From: Gloeophyllum trabeum ATCC 11539 | Lineage: Eukaryota > Basidiomycota > Agaricomycetes > Gloeophyllales > Gloeophyllaceae | Reading direction: 5' to 3' | Assembly: GCF_000344685.1 (NCBI RefSeq) | Contig: NW_006920410.1 | Coordinates: 2,792,570 to 2,856,569, forward strand | DNA: 64,000 nucleotides | Shown: positions 48,540 to 60,641 of the stretch, one piece after another | Layout: each line of letters starts with the position of its first letter | Position numbering within the stretch: position 1 is the first letter of the stretch | The notes under the pieces: generated by a model | The model's input: only the letters and a program-made list of their open reading frames with translations | Told to the model about the DNA's origin: nothing | The model's database searches: none | Made by a program: the position numbers and the translations under genes

Positions 48540-50092
48540 GATAAGGATGGACGACCGCACGAAGAATCAAGGAAGACTGAGGTGCTCAACAGCATGTCAA
48601 CGCAAACAAACTTGAATTCCGAACGCCTTCATGATGGATGACGAATAGTGGCGAAATATTACGCAGGAAAATGTGGTGGTAGGAGTGCTCGGGGTACGCA
48701 TGAGTGTTTCAGGGTCCCGAGTGCACGCTTTTATTGCGATTGGTTCCCAACTGGCAACAGCGGTGGGCGTGGGCGGAAATGCCGCAGGGCTTTGCTTGCA
48801 AGCTGCGACCACATCTGTGCTCTATACGACCCACGACCTCCTTGACTTTTTAGCTTGCACTTACTGTCGCCATGCTTGATGAATGGTGTGGATCTGGCTG
48901 CAGAGCTCCTCTCCTGGAACGCCCTGCCTGGATGTAGGGGCCGGGTTGGTGGGAGCGTCGTTCTCAACAAGCCTACTCGGTCACCTGTATCCATGCATTC
49001 ACAAGGAATCCACGGCAATGACGCCGAAATATGGACTGGAAGATGCTGCTACTGTATCCATTCTGGGCCTTTGCTATTCCTGACCAGGTGTTCTTGTGCT
49101 TGGGACTCATCGATACCTCGCTTGATCGGATACACTGGATATTCCACCAGGATATACACTCTCGAAGAAGATTGCTCCGATATAGGCAAAGCATAACAAA
49201 GATTAAATCTGCACAGACGTCTGGGTGACATAAATACTGTTGCTGTGGTGAACATCTTTGCTGGTATTCCTTTCCAACGCAAGCGGAGACCCGTCCCGGT
49301 TCAGTACCTCCGACTGGACACATAGGCGTCACGTAGAACCTAATGACCTGACAATGCGAGAGCGTCGTTCTTGGTAGCAGAGTCGGTCGTAGGACAGACG
49401 CTTCGCGCATATTGAAGCCCTTCCATACCGGGTCGAGTCCAACAACACTCAATGCTGCGGCACCGATAACGTCTCACGGGCACGGCCAGTGCACTCGCTC
49501 TGTGACTGCCAGGTCTTATTGTTGGCAATCTCTCAGCCGTAGTCTGTGGCCGATCTTCCTAGACGCGTCCTCTTCTCTCACTGCCGCCTCGGCAGCCTGC
49601 AACCCCTGGGCCTAAACTCTTTAGAAAGACCTACGTTGCTTGGACAGCCTCGGTAAGAGCGGAGTACTCTTGTAGCCGAGTGGTCCCGCGCTACCGTTCG
49701 ATATCCTTCGCTGTTCCAGAAGGTAACGAACTTTTACCTATATCGGTGAGCGATAAACTCATCCCTAATATGGCTCGGGATGAGGAGACTATCAAAGGCA
49801 GCTCGCTGCAGGCAAGAATGCAACTGGCTGTAAGCATCAAGCTACCGTTAGCAGTTTAGATGTCTCATACATTGTCTACGCGGCAGTCGAGCAGGCTGTT
49901 CTGAAGGCTACGGAGCCGTCCTGTGACAGTCCGCTTTGCGGCATTCGCCGTGGGAATAGCTGCCATTATTAGGTCGACATGCGATCACTACCCTGCGCTG
50001 CAGGTTCCTCTTAACCACTGACCAGGAAGTCCGCCTTCTTATCTCCCCTCTCTGCGCTCCTCTCAATAGTCACAACCCCCTATACGTGCAAC
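48540..50092. other. Long intergenic stretch without a supported gene
   Basis: Only short or low-quality frames are present in about 1.5 kb, none with a recognisable motif, start context and intron pattern together. It should include the promoter of the CTR gene at its right end. A box-A-like motif at about 49673 is discussed among rejected items. Confidence 0.45.
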
Positions 50093-50804
50093 ATGGACAT
50101 GGGTGGCTCTTCCTCAAGTTCGTCCGGTATGACCATGATGACTCCTTGGTTGCATTTTGCTGCCGGGGATTATCTGATATTCGAAGCTTGGAAGCCCTCC
50201 TCGAAGGGCGCTGTAGCTGGAGCATGCATCGGTCTTTTAGTATTCGCGATGCTTGAGAGGTGGATTGCAGCCTTCCGTGGTATCATGGAAACCCGATGGC
50301 GCATGGAGTAAGGCATTTCCCTTCGTCCCTCGTCCATCCGATCTTGCAGGGTGTTCATCTGAACTGCTCGTGTTCGCAGAGCTCTGGCTATGGTAGCTAA
50401 CCAGCCAGGTGTTGTCCCGCTGGATTCCTCCCCTACTTCAGCAAGTGATGGCAAGTCTGACGACGGCGAGGTCGAGGTCGAGTTGCGCTATGGCCCCCGT
50501 GGCGCCTCATCTGACGAAAAGGGGTCTACACAAAGCGTGCCCCCTCGTACTCGCACCATTGCGCCGTTCATCCCTCGTCACGACTTCTCTCGGGGAACTT
50601 TGTACGCCGTCCAGGCTCTCATAGGTTATGCACTCATGTTGTGTGTGATGTGGGTACACGTTTGGTGACTTGATCTCCGCGAAACTGACGTTCCATCGCC
50701 TTGTCAGGACATTCCAGGCGGGGTATATCATTTCGATTATCTGCGGGTTGGGGATCGGGGAAGTGCTATTCGGGAGGCTGGGCGCGCAAAGGCATGCGCA
50801 CTGA
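50093..50804 (+). CDS. CTR-family high-affinity copper transporter
   Basis: Three exons give about 190 residues. The N-terminus is methionine-rich (MDMGGSSSSSSGMTMMTPW), as in copper-capturing outer segments. Helix 1 is KGAVAGACIGLLVFAMLERW. A cytosolic loop with charged and serine-rich sequence follows. Helix 2 spans an intron and holds the MxxxM copper filter (LCVM with T FQAGYIIS after MLCVM), and helix 3 is IICGLGIGEVLFGRL with the GxxxG-type packing motif. It ends RHAH. The CTR family forms trimers that import Cu(I). First intron follows METRWRME near 50310; the second lies near 50650-50707. It lies on the same strand as, and 372 bp from, a BIM1-like copper-binding protein. Confidence 0.93.
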
Positions 50805-51038
50805 AATGAATATGTAGTTCAGGAGAATGGAAACGATGCTGTTCGTTGCTCAGATACGACGAATACAGTGTGTTGCACCTCTGTACCTCTACCTACGGGT
50901 CAGAAAAGAATATGTTTCGTTTGAATGACAGGCAGGGTACTCGGAAACTAGTCTGCGCTGTGGCTCCGAATAGCCCTCGGTTGTCAGTTCAGTATCAGAC
51001 TTGCCCTCTTAAGCGCCGAGCCAAAGTCATGACAACAA

Positions 51039-51059
51039 AGGTGAAAAAGTTTTTCACCT
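51039..51059. promoter_or_regulatory. 21-bp palindrome upstream of the BIM1-like gene
   Basis: Arms AGGTGAAAAA and TTTTTCACCT are separated by one G. It lies 20 bp upstream of the TATA box and about 118 bp upstream of the start. A symmetric site of this kind could bind a dimeric regulator; no known factor is assigned. Confidence 0.5.
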
Positions 51060-51079
51060 GTGGCTGAAGCAACTGCTCG

Positions 51080-51086
51080 TATAAAT
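51080..51086 (+). promoter_or_regulatory. TATA box of the BIM1-like gene
   Basis: TATAAAT about 90 bp upstream of the ATG at 51177. Confidence 0.55.
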
Positions 51087-51176
51087 GCTGGGTTAGAGGA
51101 CTTTACCGGCTTACCCAGTCCAAGTTCACCCAGTTCTCAGGTGTTTTGGCCACTGTTCACCGACCGACGTATAAGC

Positions 51177-52006
51177 ATGCGTTTCTCGACCGCCGTCATT
51201 TTTTCCGGGCTCGTTGCTGCGGTCAGTGCTCACTTTCAGCTTCAATATCCGGCACCTAGAGGCCCGTTTGTCGAGGATCAAGAGCCCAATTTCTGTGGTA
51301 TGTGCCTTGTCGGATGGTCACCTTGATTATCTTATGCTGAATGTGTGTTTGGCTGGTAACAGACGGTTATATAAACGCTGTGGACAACCGCACGATGTTT
51401 CCCCTGTCCAACGGCGTTATCGAGCTACGCAGTGAACATCCTTCTTGGACTAGTGAGTTATATATAGCAAACCATTTATCTTATCATATAACTGACGATG
51501 TATAGTTGGTGTAATTATCTCGACGGCACAGAACCCTACTTCTCAAGACAACTTCACGGATCCCAAGAACTCCAGCGCGTTCCAACAGGTCATGCAATAC
51601 AATAAGCAGAGTGGGTCCGGATACTTCTGTCTCCCTGTGGACATCCAAGCCTCTGGGATCAGCGGTGTCAAGGACGGTAGTAACGTGACCATCGAAATTA
51701 TCTTCGACGGCGGCGACGGGCAACTGTACCAGGTTTGTCATTTTAATGATCTATGTGGGGGTATTGCTGACTGCCTCCTCCAAGTGCGCGGACTTGACGC
51801 TGTCGAGCAACGCTTCAGTGCCGTCGACCGCAACCTCCAATTGCACGAACGCGACGAATGTGCCCATCGGCACGTCGACCAACTCCCCCACCTCCTCTTC
51901 GACGGCTCCGGCGAGCAGCAACTCCAGCGGCGCCTCGCCGCATATCGTCCCTATGGGACTGTCAGGACTGTTGGCCTTGTTCGGGTTAGTGTTGGCAGGT
52001 TTGTGA
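51177..52006 (+). CDS. BIM1-like (X325) copper-binding GPI-anchored protein
   Basis: Four exons give about 220 residues. The signal peptide [18 protein letters not shown] is followed by [13 protein letters not shown], so His is the expected first residue of the mature protein, as in LPMO-like copper sites. Later blocks [42 protein letters not shown] and [20 protein letters not shown] match X325/BIM1 proteins, which resemble LPMOs but are not known to cut polysaccharides. A Ser/Thr-rich linker with N-glycosylation sites and a hydrophobic end [17 protein letters not shown] indicate a GPI anchor. In Cryptococcus neoformans BIM1 helps the CTR importer take up copper; the same role is inferred here from family and neighbour. 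Confidence 0.9.
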
Positions 52007-52696
52007 GGACGGGGTCACGACGTTAAGGTATATATGATTACTGTAATGGCACAAGGACGGACGAGCATCCATTTGTATTTACGCACGCCGAATGGTAAAT
52101 AGAGAGTACTGAGGATGTTTAGCAGTTATTGTTGCTGGGGTACCGTGCTTGTTAGTGCGCCGGCCGCCTCCTGGCGCCATGGCTGAACGAGTCCGGCGGA
52201 AGCAGGACGGAATAAATAACCGGAAGGCCAAGCTTAGTCAGCAGGCGTGGGCTCGAAAGTCCGCCGGGCATCGGCGCAGTCGCCGGGCGCAACTGGCGGC
52301 GGTGCATCCAGGCTGAGGACACCGGCATTTCTACTCTGTTAGCGTATTTTGTTGGCTGCCAGTGCCGCCGTTTCCCCTTGTCTTATAGCGCATCGTTCTC
52401 TCCTTTCACCTTCAACGACCTCCCTTTTGACAAGCGTTTTGACAAGAGCTGTTCGCTGCCAAGTGTCCTAGTTCTGTTCTGTCTGTCTCAGCTGGCGCTC
52501 GCCAGCCCTTTCCTGGCTTTGCACCTATACCTCCTGCTTCATCAATACCCTCGCATCTTCCATACCCTCATTGTCCCGCAACCGTACCGATTCTGTTTCC
52601 CTAGAGTCGCCCCTGGAACGGTATCTCTTGTATTAACTCCCATCAGGTTTTCAGATAGGACAGGACAGCCAGCGGATATCGATCCCCGAACTCGCT
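52007..52696. other. Intergenic region and pyrimidine-rich leader of the KH-protein gene
   Basis: About 690 bp. The first half is a GC-rich block near 52150-52320; from 52370 it is CT-rich as in fungal 5' leaders. A leader intron ending near 52646 (CATCAG) is possible. No gene is supported. Confidence 0.45.
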
Positions 52697-55600
52697 ATGG
52701 ATGTTTACACGACCTCATTTGTCATTCCGCGCCGCTTGCGACACGCTCATTCTCTGGCTAACCCCTCTTTCGACTTTCCGTCCAACCCGTCTACCGATAG
52801 TCCTTACTCGGCTGCCTCAGGCTTGCATGGCGGAGGTATTCCCTTTCCTCCTCATGACCCCGGCCAGGGCGCCGCTGGATCAGACCCCTCGGACTTCGAG
52901 ATCGTTCAGAACATAGTGATGTCGGTTATGACAGTGCATGGCTGCCATATAACCTACCAAGTTGTTGACAACGGGACGGCATGGTGTTTCCATATTACAG
53001 GCGCATACCAGCAAGTCATGATGGCTCGCGGTTTGGTCTTGAAGGACTGTCCCGTACAGGTTAGTCTTTAATATCTGGCAATGTGACGTTTCCATTGAAC
53101 TGTTGAGTAACAACGCATCCGCAGGCTCGGTCGACAATAAAAGTGACGCGTTCTGAGATCCTCGATACGCCCGCCGCGAAGGCACCTGCCCTCAAAGAAG
53201 AAGTCAGACAACGCCTGGATGAGATCGCTTCACAAACGGGAGGACAAATCGCTGTGGTCAACAGCCCTTTCTCGTTGTCGACCCGTACCCCTCCCGATGG
53301 CATCAGCAATAGCTCTGGATGGTCCGGGCTGGAAACCGAGCGTGTATGCGAGCTCGTCATTACTGGGTATGGTGATGCGGTCGACTTGGCGCGTGTGAGA
53401 CTACTTGTCATGCTGGACGAGCTGGTGGGTCGTGAAAAGTTCTACTGTATTCATGATTACTCATTGTCCGTCCAGAGCGGCCTTCATTCCGAAGCCATCG
53501 AGCTTGAGCACAAGTTCCATCCCATCATTGCTGGCCGCAAACGAAGCATCTTACAGTCCATCCAGGAAGAGACCGCAACTAATATATATTTCCCTAATCC
53601 ACTCCAAGGACTAGTGGGTCCCGACCTGGGACACGGGGCCGTCGCTTCTGCTGTCCCGGGCGCTCCCGTGAGACGTAACAGTCCAAATGTTATATGGATC
53701 ACCGGGGAGTTTTTTGGAGTCCAGAGAGCTAAGGACATGCTATCTCAAGTATTTGCGAACAAAGTGAGCTTCCAGCCGGTGTTTTTGGCTATGGAAAATG
53801 TTGACATCGCCTATTATCCGCAGAGCAAAACGATATTATCGCGCGACACCGCTATCTTGCCACGGAAACTAGACTGGATGGTGACCGACCGTGCGGACGA
53901 CCTAAAAACTATCATGCACGATAATGGGACCTTTATTCAGTTCCCCTCTATTGGTAGCTCTACTAGTCTAATCACTGTTTTCGGAGACAACCGAGTTAGC
54001 ATTCAACGGGCGATCCGTTCGGTGATGCAGCTGGTCTGTACCATTCCTTTACTGTCTTTTGGTGCATCTGAACAGTAGTGGGTCTGGCAGGCTTGTCAGT
54101 ACTATGTCGCGTCCTTCTGGCTGCTACCGTTACAGTTCAATGTATTGTTACCGCCTCCTGCGCTCAACACGACTCAGATCGCCGCCCTACTCCAGCAAAT
54201 ATCTTCTGCTACTGGCGCCGAAGCAGTATTCAAGAGCATGTGTTTCGAAATGCACGGTCTTGAGCATCAAGTGCGGGCAGCTGTCAATATGATCATGGAT
54301 TTAGACATAGTTAAGGTGAGGTTACCTGTGCATTCCCCCGAATTCAAATACACTTATATGCGTAACTCCCAGGCTTTCCACCACGAAATCCGGTTTCAGA
54401 TCGAGCTCGCGAACGAGCACCGTGAATTCATCAGCGGAAAGAAGAATGGCAAGATCAATAAGATCATGCAAACTACCAACGTGAAAATCAAGTTTGAGAC
54501 GTTCAACGACCACAATTTCCTCATCGACGTCGCTGGTAACGATGGCTCCGTCCTCCAGGGCCTCACCCTCCTTCAGGAAGAGTTGCCTGCAGAGATCTCG
54601 TTCCACGTGCCGGAGTCGTACCACAAGCGCATCATCGGTGTTGGCGGCCGTAGTATCCAGAGGATCATGAAGAAGTTTGGTGTCTACGTTAAGTTCTCGA
54701 ACGCCGAGGAGTTTGCTGCGCTGGGAGGATACAACGACAACGAGGACAACGTCGTGGCCAGGACACCTGCGAAGAATGCTATCAACCTCGAGAATCTTAA
54801 GCAGGCTGTCATGGAATTGGTTAACCCCAAGGTGCGTGGCTTGCACGAGACATCCGTTGATGCGTCATCTGTAGCTCTCTTTTGCAGGACAAGGACTACA
54901 TGAACGAGACTGTTTCCATCCCTCGTCGGTACCATCGTACTCTGCTCGGGGAGAAGGCCATCTTCATCCATGATATTGAAGCGAAGACTAATTCCCAAGT
55001 GCGGTTCCCCGACAAGGAGACTGCCTCTGATCTTGTAACGATCTTCGGTCCGGAGAGCCAAGTTCAAATCGCGGCAACTATGTTACTGGTACGGGTATTT
55101 CTGTGTGGCATCCATCCATTCATCTAAGAGGTTTCCCTGCCAGGATCATGTTCCGTTCGAGGCTGATATGGCTGTACCGGCACACCCCGATTTGCCCCGT
55201 ATCTGCTCGTCCCCAGACTTCGCTGCGTTCGCTGAGCGTATCAAGCGCGACTTCCAAGTCTCAGTCGTTCCTAACATCAAAGCGACTGGGACAATTGCTG
55301 GCTCAGTTTCTGATTCGGAATGTTCGTTCAAGTTCCGTTGTCAGCGGAGCAATGCCGATTTCTTGGTTACTGCGAGGGAAATGCTTGAGCAATTCTTGCT
55401 AAGCCACAATGTCCATGTCTACCCCTCGCCGACCTCTCACACCCATAAGAGAGGCGATTCATTTGCTGAGGCATTCCCTCATTTCGACAGTAAGCTGCTA
55501 TCGACCGCTAGGGTTAAGACTCGGCATGGTGAGTGTCGTGCCTGTTCTACAAACTGCGTCCCGTCTGACTGCTCTGTAGATTCCACGGATTTGTCTCGGC

Positions 55601-56246
55601 CATCTGAGAGTCTCGTGGAAAGACGTCTACGACTCGCCAACTCCTCGCCAGACGTCAAGGCTCTCTTCAATAATCATAGCAACCAGCCCGCGTATATTTA
55701 CAACCTCGAGGAACATGAGGAGAACTTCGATACGGGATCTAACTATACTTCTACTCCGTCCAACGACTACTGGACCCCATTGCCACCCATCGTACGTACA
55801 TCACTTGCCTTTGTGATGGCTATTGATGTCCACACTGCAATTATCAGGGGTCTGGTTTCCATCATCGGTCGAGGCACTCTGAAGATGCCTTGAAAAGAGG
55901 CTCCGATTCCTTATTGGAGTCAAAACTAAAGGAACACATCACCAAACCTCGATCTCTAACAAATCGGGCTCAGTCACTGGATCTAACCTACTCCCTGTCA
56001 CGCATAACAGAGTCATCTCCTCGTCTGCCTCCCCCCGACTCTCCTACCACTTCAACCGGGGATACTGGTGCTAATTCAAGCCCAACGTCTACGACCGCGC
56101 CTTCTTTCCCCAGCGTCTACGGCCCCCCCATGACTAGGTCGGCCGTTGTCGCTGGACCCTCACAGTCCATGGGAGGCCCTAGTCACGGGCCTGATTCGGA
56201 TGGTTTAGAAGAGGTCACTCGGGTCATCTCTAATCTCGGCTTGTGA
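52697..56246 (+). CDS. Large multi-KH-domain RNA-binding protein
   Basis: The start at 52697 gives MDVYTTSFVIPRRLRHAHSL. Several KH-like units are recognisable: HKFHPIIAGRKRSILQSIQE followed by TATNIYFPNP, NEHREFISGKKNGKINKIMQ with TTNVKIKFETF, and PESYHKRIIGVGGRSIQRIM with KKFGVYVKFS, and a further PRRYHRTLLGEKAIFIHDIE with TNSQVRFPD. The third keeps a near canonical GxxG (GVGG). The C-terminal part is long, disordered and Ser/Pro-rich, ending VTRVISNLGL. About eight introns are needed. The layout recalls basidiomycete multi-KH regulators such as Khd4 of Ustilago maydis; orthology was not tested. It probably binds mRNA 3' regions in the cytoplasm. Confidence 0.82.
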
Positions 56247-56608
56247 GTGGAGGCAGAAGACGGTATCTCATCTAAGGTCTTGCCAGGCAAGAATTTGTAC
56301 AGTGCTCGACGGACAGCCCTTGGCGTTGTTCTACACATTGTATCACAATGGACCTTACATTAGAATATCTCATTGTTGCCTTCTTTAGTCTGCTACTTGC
56401 CCGTCCCTTGTCATCCCACATCATGAAATACGCTAGTCTTAGTCGTGCATTGTCATCTCGTCTGCATCTCTCTTATCCATCTGCCTGGTTAATCATGTAA
56501 CATAACAAAATAAATTCGTATACTAGCGGGCTGGTCTTATCATTGTCTGCAGGCGCTTGCGCTCGCAGAAAGCTATGCCAAACTGAAGGCACCTCCAAAT
56601 GCTGGTAA
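56247..56608. other. Convergent 3' intergenic stretch
   Basis: The 362 bp between the KH-protein and VMA5 3' ends are AT-rich toward the right and contain AAATAAATT near 56507, a likely polyadenylation region. No gene was seen. Confidence 0.5.
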
Positions 56609-58223
56609 TTAATAAACAATCCAGGGCACTTCATACAATACAAAGTCGAAGAACTCTTGCTCCAGCAATGACTGGTACTCGCCGACGAAATCCTCGTTGC
56701 CACCCGTCTTCGCGTTACTGCGCCTACTGGATCGCGGCGCTAGGTAGGAGAATTGGCTGCTGAGAACAGTTAGGATCTTCTTAACCTGCTTCGGATCGGG
56801 CTGAAGATAATCCATGAGCAAGTCGGAAAGTCGACAACAAGGATCAACGATACCTTGACTATGAGGCCAGTATAGTTCGCTGGGAGACCGTATCGCAACA
56901 CACTCTCGACGAACAACCGCATCACCTTCAAGTGTACCAACAATTGGAAGGCTTCAGAGAAGTTTGTCCGTGACAATCGTAACAATTCAGTCTAAACATT
57001 CACGAACAAGCTTTCAGGCAGGCAGGTAGTCATACGGGAAACGCACACACCCATAGTTCCTTCTCTGTCGTGTCTGCCGTCTCAAGCTCCTCCCGTTGCT
57101 TCTGTAACGCGTCTTCTGAGTAGACGAAATCTCGGACTATGAATCTACCCAGAAAATCAGAATAGCAGGTGGCTGCCAGCAAACGGACTAACTGACTTGT
57201 TTTCTCTGCATTTTTGGACGAACTCGTCGTGCACCTTGCGGAAAATGACAACTCCAAAAAGGGAATATTCGGCATCAGCGGCGATCGGTCTGGAGGATTT
57301 TACTATATGTCAGTTCGACTGCAATACGAGTGTGATCGGGTCGCTGACCTGGATGACCTGGGCACAACCATCGACGTCAATCTTTCGTATTTCGCGTTCC
57401 AGTCTTTCACCAAGGTCCTGAACGACATTCAGAATGTCGCGCCAGATGTCAAAGTGGGTACTGACTGACTTGGGCACAGCGACCAGGACCGTCTCCATAT
57501 ATTCCGAATCCAGGAGGAAGTCTTCCTTCGACACAACATCCACGAGAGACCGAACCGAAAGATTTCCTCTTGAAGGGTCAGTAAATAGGGCGGTCCAAGA
57601 CCACATAGCTATAGGCAAACATACGTCTTCTTGCGCTGCATCTGCGTCAGCGATCCCTTAGCCAGGTTATAGCTATTGAGTTTGGTCTTCATGACGTTGT
57701 CGATAGATATCATCTCCTGAGGCAAACAAAGTTATCCTCAATGCTATGCCAAGAAGGAATCTCATGCCTTGTTCAAAACGTCAGCCATCTCCGGGAGACC
57801 CCTCTGTACGCCGTACCGGCCTTCGTTCCAAGACCAATCATGGAGGAGATAGTCATCGACAGTGGCCTCGTTGACCAGAATGTGCTTCGACAATTTGGAG
57901 GGATCGTTGTTAAGGAGGTTGCGGAGAGTATCTACGATCTTAGCGACCGTCTGGGTGAAGAAAGACTCTTGCTTCGGGAGGTCTTCCGACAGAGATATCA
58001 AGGAATCGAGTGTGCCTGTCTTCAGGATGGATGGTCAGCCACACGTAATGCGAGATGCATCCCATCTTCATACCTTGAATGTAGGGATATTTAGTTGGGA
58101 TATATTGTTAGGCGGGAGTGACTTGGATTGCTTGACTAGCTTCGTAGTGACCTCCTGCAACAGACCCTCGGCCTCGCCATCCTGAGGTACCGAGATCAGC
58201 CAAGTGCTCTGATCAGAGGGCAT
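56609..58223 (-). CDS. VMA5: V-type H+-ATPase subunit C
   Basis: The start at 58223 gives [20 protein letters not shown]. Family blocks follow: [116 protein letters not shown] and [20 protein letters not shown]. It ends [14 protein letters not shown]. Subunit C is the peripheral-stalk clamp between V1 and V0 and controls reversible assembly on vacuole and endosome membranes. About eight introns. It is divergent from a sulfurtransferase gene, 232 bp away. Confidence 0.95.
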
Positions 58224-58455
58224 AACAGCAACCAGGATTCAAGAGCTTTGCCAATGCCAGCGCCAACTATCCGCGCCCAAAGCCAGAGTCCCCTGTCCGA
58301 GCGCGTCAGTGAACGGCAACTGCGATGAACGAATGGTGTCCGCTTTTGGTAAATTCTAAGAGTAGGCCGAAATTCTGAATTCGCACCATTTCAACCAATA
58401 AAGGTTGCTTAAATTACACTTGCCACTTGACTTGCCAGCTTGCCTATCGCCATCC

Positions 58456-59740
58456 ATGCCATTTCTGTTGCGATCATTGAGGGGCACCTTGTGTAGACGT
58501 ACGTTGTCGACGACGGCATCGTTGCGCGCCATGTCTTCTGGCGCTCCGTTACTCGTGAAGCCGACCGAGCTTGCTGAGCTCAAGAAGTCTGGAGTGGCAA
58601 TCCTGGACGCCAGTTGGCATATGCCTGCCTCCCCCCGCAAAGCCAAAGATGAATTTCTGTTAAAGCGTATTCCAGGTGCCCAATTTTTGGACCTCGATGA
58701 GGTGGCTAGCCCAAACGAGCTGGGACTTAAACATATGATGCCCTCGAGTCGCCAATTCGCTGATGCATGTGGTAGGTGTTGCTAGCGCTCCCTATTGAGC
58801 ACTTTGGATCCTAATGATTACCATAGAATACTGGGGCATAGAGCCCGACACTCACGTTGTTATGTATGTATCCGAAGTTGACATTCTCCCATTATAAAAA
58901 GAAACCTTGTCTGTCTAGATATGATGCTGTCGGCGTGTTCTCATCTCCACGGGCGCTGTTCATGTTCAGAGCCTTCGGGCATGGGAAGTCCAGTATCCTT
59001 GACGGTGGCTTGCCTCGTTGGGAAGTGGAAGGATACCCGGTGGAGACTGGTCCTCCCTTGACAGCCGTGAAAAAGACGACCTATCCAGAGCCTCACTTGG
59101 ATGCAAATGTCATCAGAAGTGAATATCCCTGTCTTCTGACGACTTTTCATCGCGTGTCCTAAATTGTAGAATTCAGGCTACAAACAGGTGGTGTATAATG
59201 CAAGTCTTAATCCCGCAGACCCTATCTCGGAACTCGTCCTGGACGCGCGATCTAGAGGACGGTGCGTCCCCAACACTATGTTTATCCCAACCCACGCCTA
59301 CGTCACGTAAATCTGCCCTGATAGGTGGCTAGGCTCCGACCCTGAGCCCCGCCCGGGTCTCCCATCGGGCCACATACCTCACTCGTTTTCTCTGCCCTTC
59401 AACACGTTCCTGCAGACGAACAAAGTTCCAGGGTCCGATGCGACGTACACTATGCTTCTGCCGCCTCAAGAGCTTCGTGAGAAGCTCGTTGGTGCAGTCG
59501 GACCCGAGAACGCTGAAAAGATACTGAAAGGAGAGCGTTCGGCTGTAACGAGTTGTGGTAGCGGTATGACTGCTGGCGTCCTTTGGCTAGGACTCAAGCT
59601 ACTCGGTGCGTCCAAGGTGGGGTTGTACGACGAGGTGAGTCAAACAATTGGGACGGATGCGCCTCATGCTTACATCCTTGCAGTCTTGGACCGGCTACGC
59701 TGTTCGTGAATCTAGCGTCATAGATAAGGGCGAGAAGTAG
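58456..59740 (+). CDS. TUM1: Thiosulfate/3-mercaptopyruvate sulfurtransferase, TUM1-like
   Basis: The start at 58456 gives a mitochondrial-type leader, MPFLLRSLRGTLCRRTLSTT. Two rhodanese domains follow. The first, inactive-type, has GVAILDASWHMPASPRKAKD and LKRIPGAQFLDLDEV. The second has RSRG-RWLGSDPEPRPGLPSG, HIPHSFSLPFNTFLQ and the active loop TSCGSGMTAGVLWLGL with the catalytic Cys in CGSGMTA. The last exon reads SWTGYAVRESSVIDKGEK and stops at 59740. CGSG(M/V)TA loops are typical of mercaptopyruvate sulfurtransferases; yeast TUM1 passes sulfur for tRNA wobble thiolation. About six introns. Confidence 0.92.
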
Positions 59741-60033
59741 TCAATTCCATGAACAAAGACCACTGAAGTGTCTTCGATGTAATATACAGGTTGATAGACG
59801 AAGAAACATAAAGATACAGGTCTGCGTACTATGCCTACAAATACAAGCTGACCGATTACCCTCGAAAGATGTTATGCCCAAGAAACCCTCATGCAGTCCA
59901 TATTACTTTTCAGCCGTCACAAACCTACGGCACCTTCGCAGAAGGTCCCAAATGATGAACTGGACTCTCTAGGAGGCCGTGTCTTACGCAGAAGGATGGT
60001 CGACCCTTTGCTAGACGCATTGGCCTCGACAAA

Positions 60034-60641
60034 TTAGTCTGCTCTGTCGAGGATTGTCATCAGACCAGCGATCCCCTTCGCCTTTGCTAATTGGACTGGT
60101 CTCTGGGTGTCAGGCCAACATGACCGTCCAATGGTAGCTGAGTATTGTATCTGACAATGGACGTTGAGTTTAGATGTAATTATTTTGGTGTGGGCTGAAC
60201 GTACCGTGACTTTGTACCGGTTTTGCCTGCGGAAGGTGGGATGGCAGATTTCGTAGGACCACCTGCGCACGCAGCACGATAGCGGTAAGTACCTGCACGG
60301 TGCATATCTGACAAATCGACTTACTGCTCGTCTAGTAAAACATTCCCACCACAGTCTTGCGCTATGGAATACAGCTCCCGTCTCGAGAGGTACAAGAGTT
60401 TTTCGACGTCTACTGCTCCGCTGCACAGGTAGGTGTCTCGATGCACTAGTCTACCGTTGCGTGTCGTCAGACGCCCTTCCAACGCTGAGTGCGTCCGTGC
60501 AGGACCGGAGTTGTTCTTGATACAGTGGCGACACCGTTTCTGCGGACGAGTGACGCGGTGCCGACAAGCTTTCAAAAGGTGCTGCGTCAAGTCGACGAGA
60601 GACGAGTTGGATTGCGATGCGAACTCGAAGTGAGGAGCCAT
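60034..60641 (-). CDS. Small protein of unknown family, tandem paralogue A
   Basis: The start at 60641 gives MAPHFEFASQSNSSLVDLTQ. The next part may include one more intron. The later frame reads AVDVEKLLYLSRRELYSIAQ-DCGGNVLLDEQ, then after an intron (GTAAGT..GCAG) YLPLSCCVRRWSYEICHPTF and RRQNRYKVT, then after another intron IQYSATIGRSCWPDTQRPVQ and LAKAKGIAGLMTILDRAD. The order 'short helix, ySRxxLxxxA...GxNVLLxE, basic strand pair KVxxQY' recurs in the gene to its right. No known family recognised. It is cysteine-containing, small and has no signal peptide. Confidence 0.6.

Noticed and set aside
48973..49452. 159-codon minus-strand frame, cysteine-containing
   Set aside because: No signal peptide, no good start context, no motif, and overlapping frames on the other strand are of equal quality.
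49665..49735. tRNA-like motifs (TAGCCGAGTGGT, then CGTTCGATATCC)
   Set aside because: The box-A-like motif is good, but the box-B-like motif follows after only about 12 bases, and no acceptor or anticodon stems can be drawn. At most it is a tRNA-derived fragment.
52880..53411. Minus-strand frames opposite the KH-protein gene
   Set aside because: The plus strand has clear KH-gene coding and splice signals, so these are shadows.
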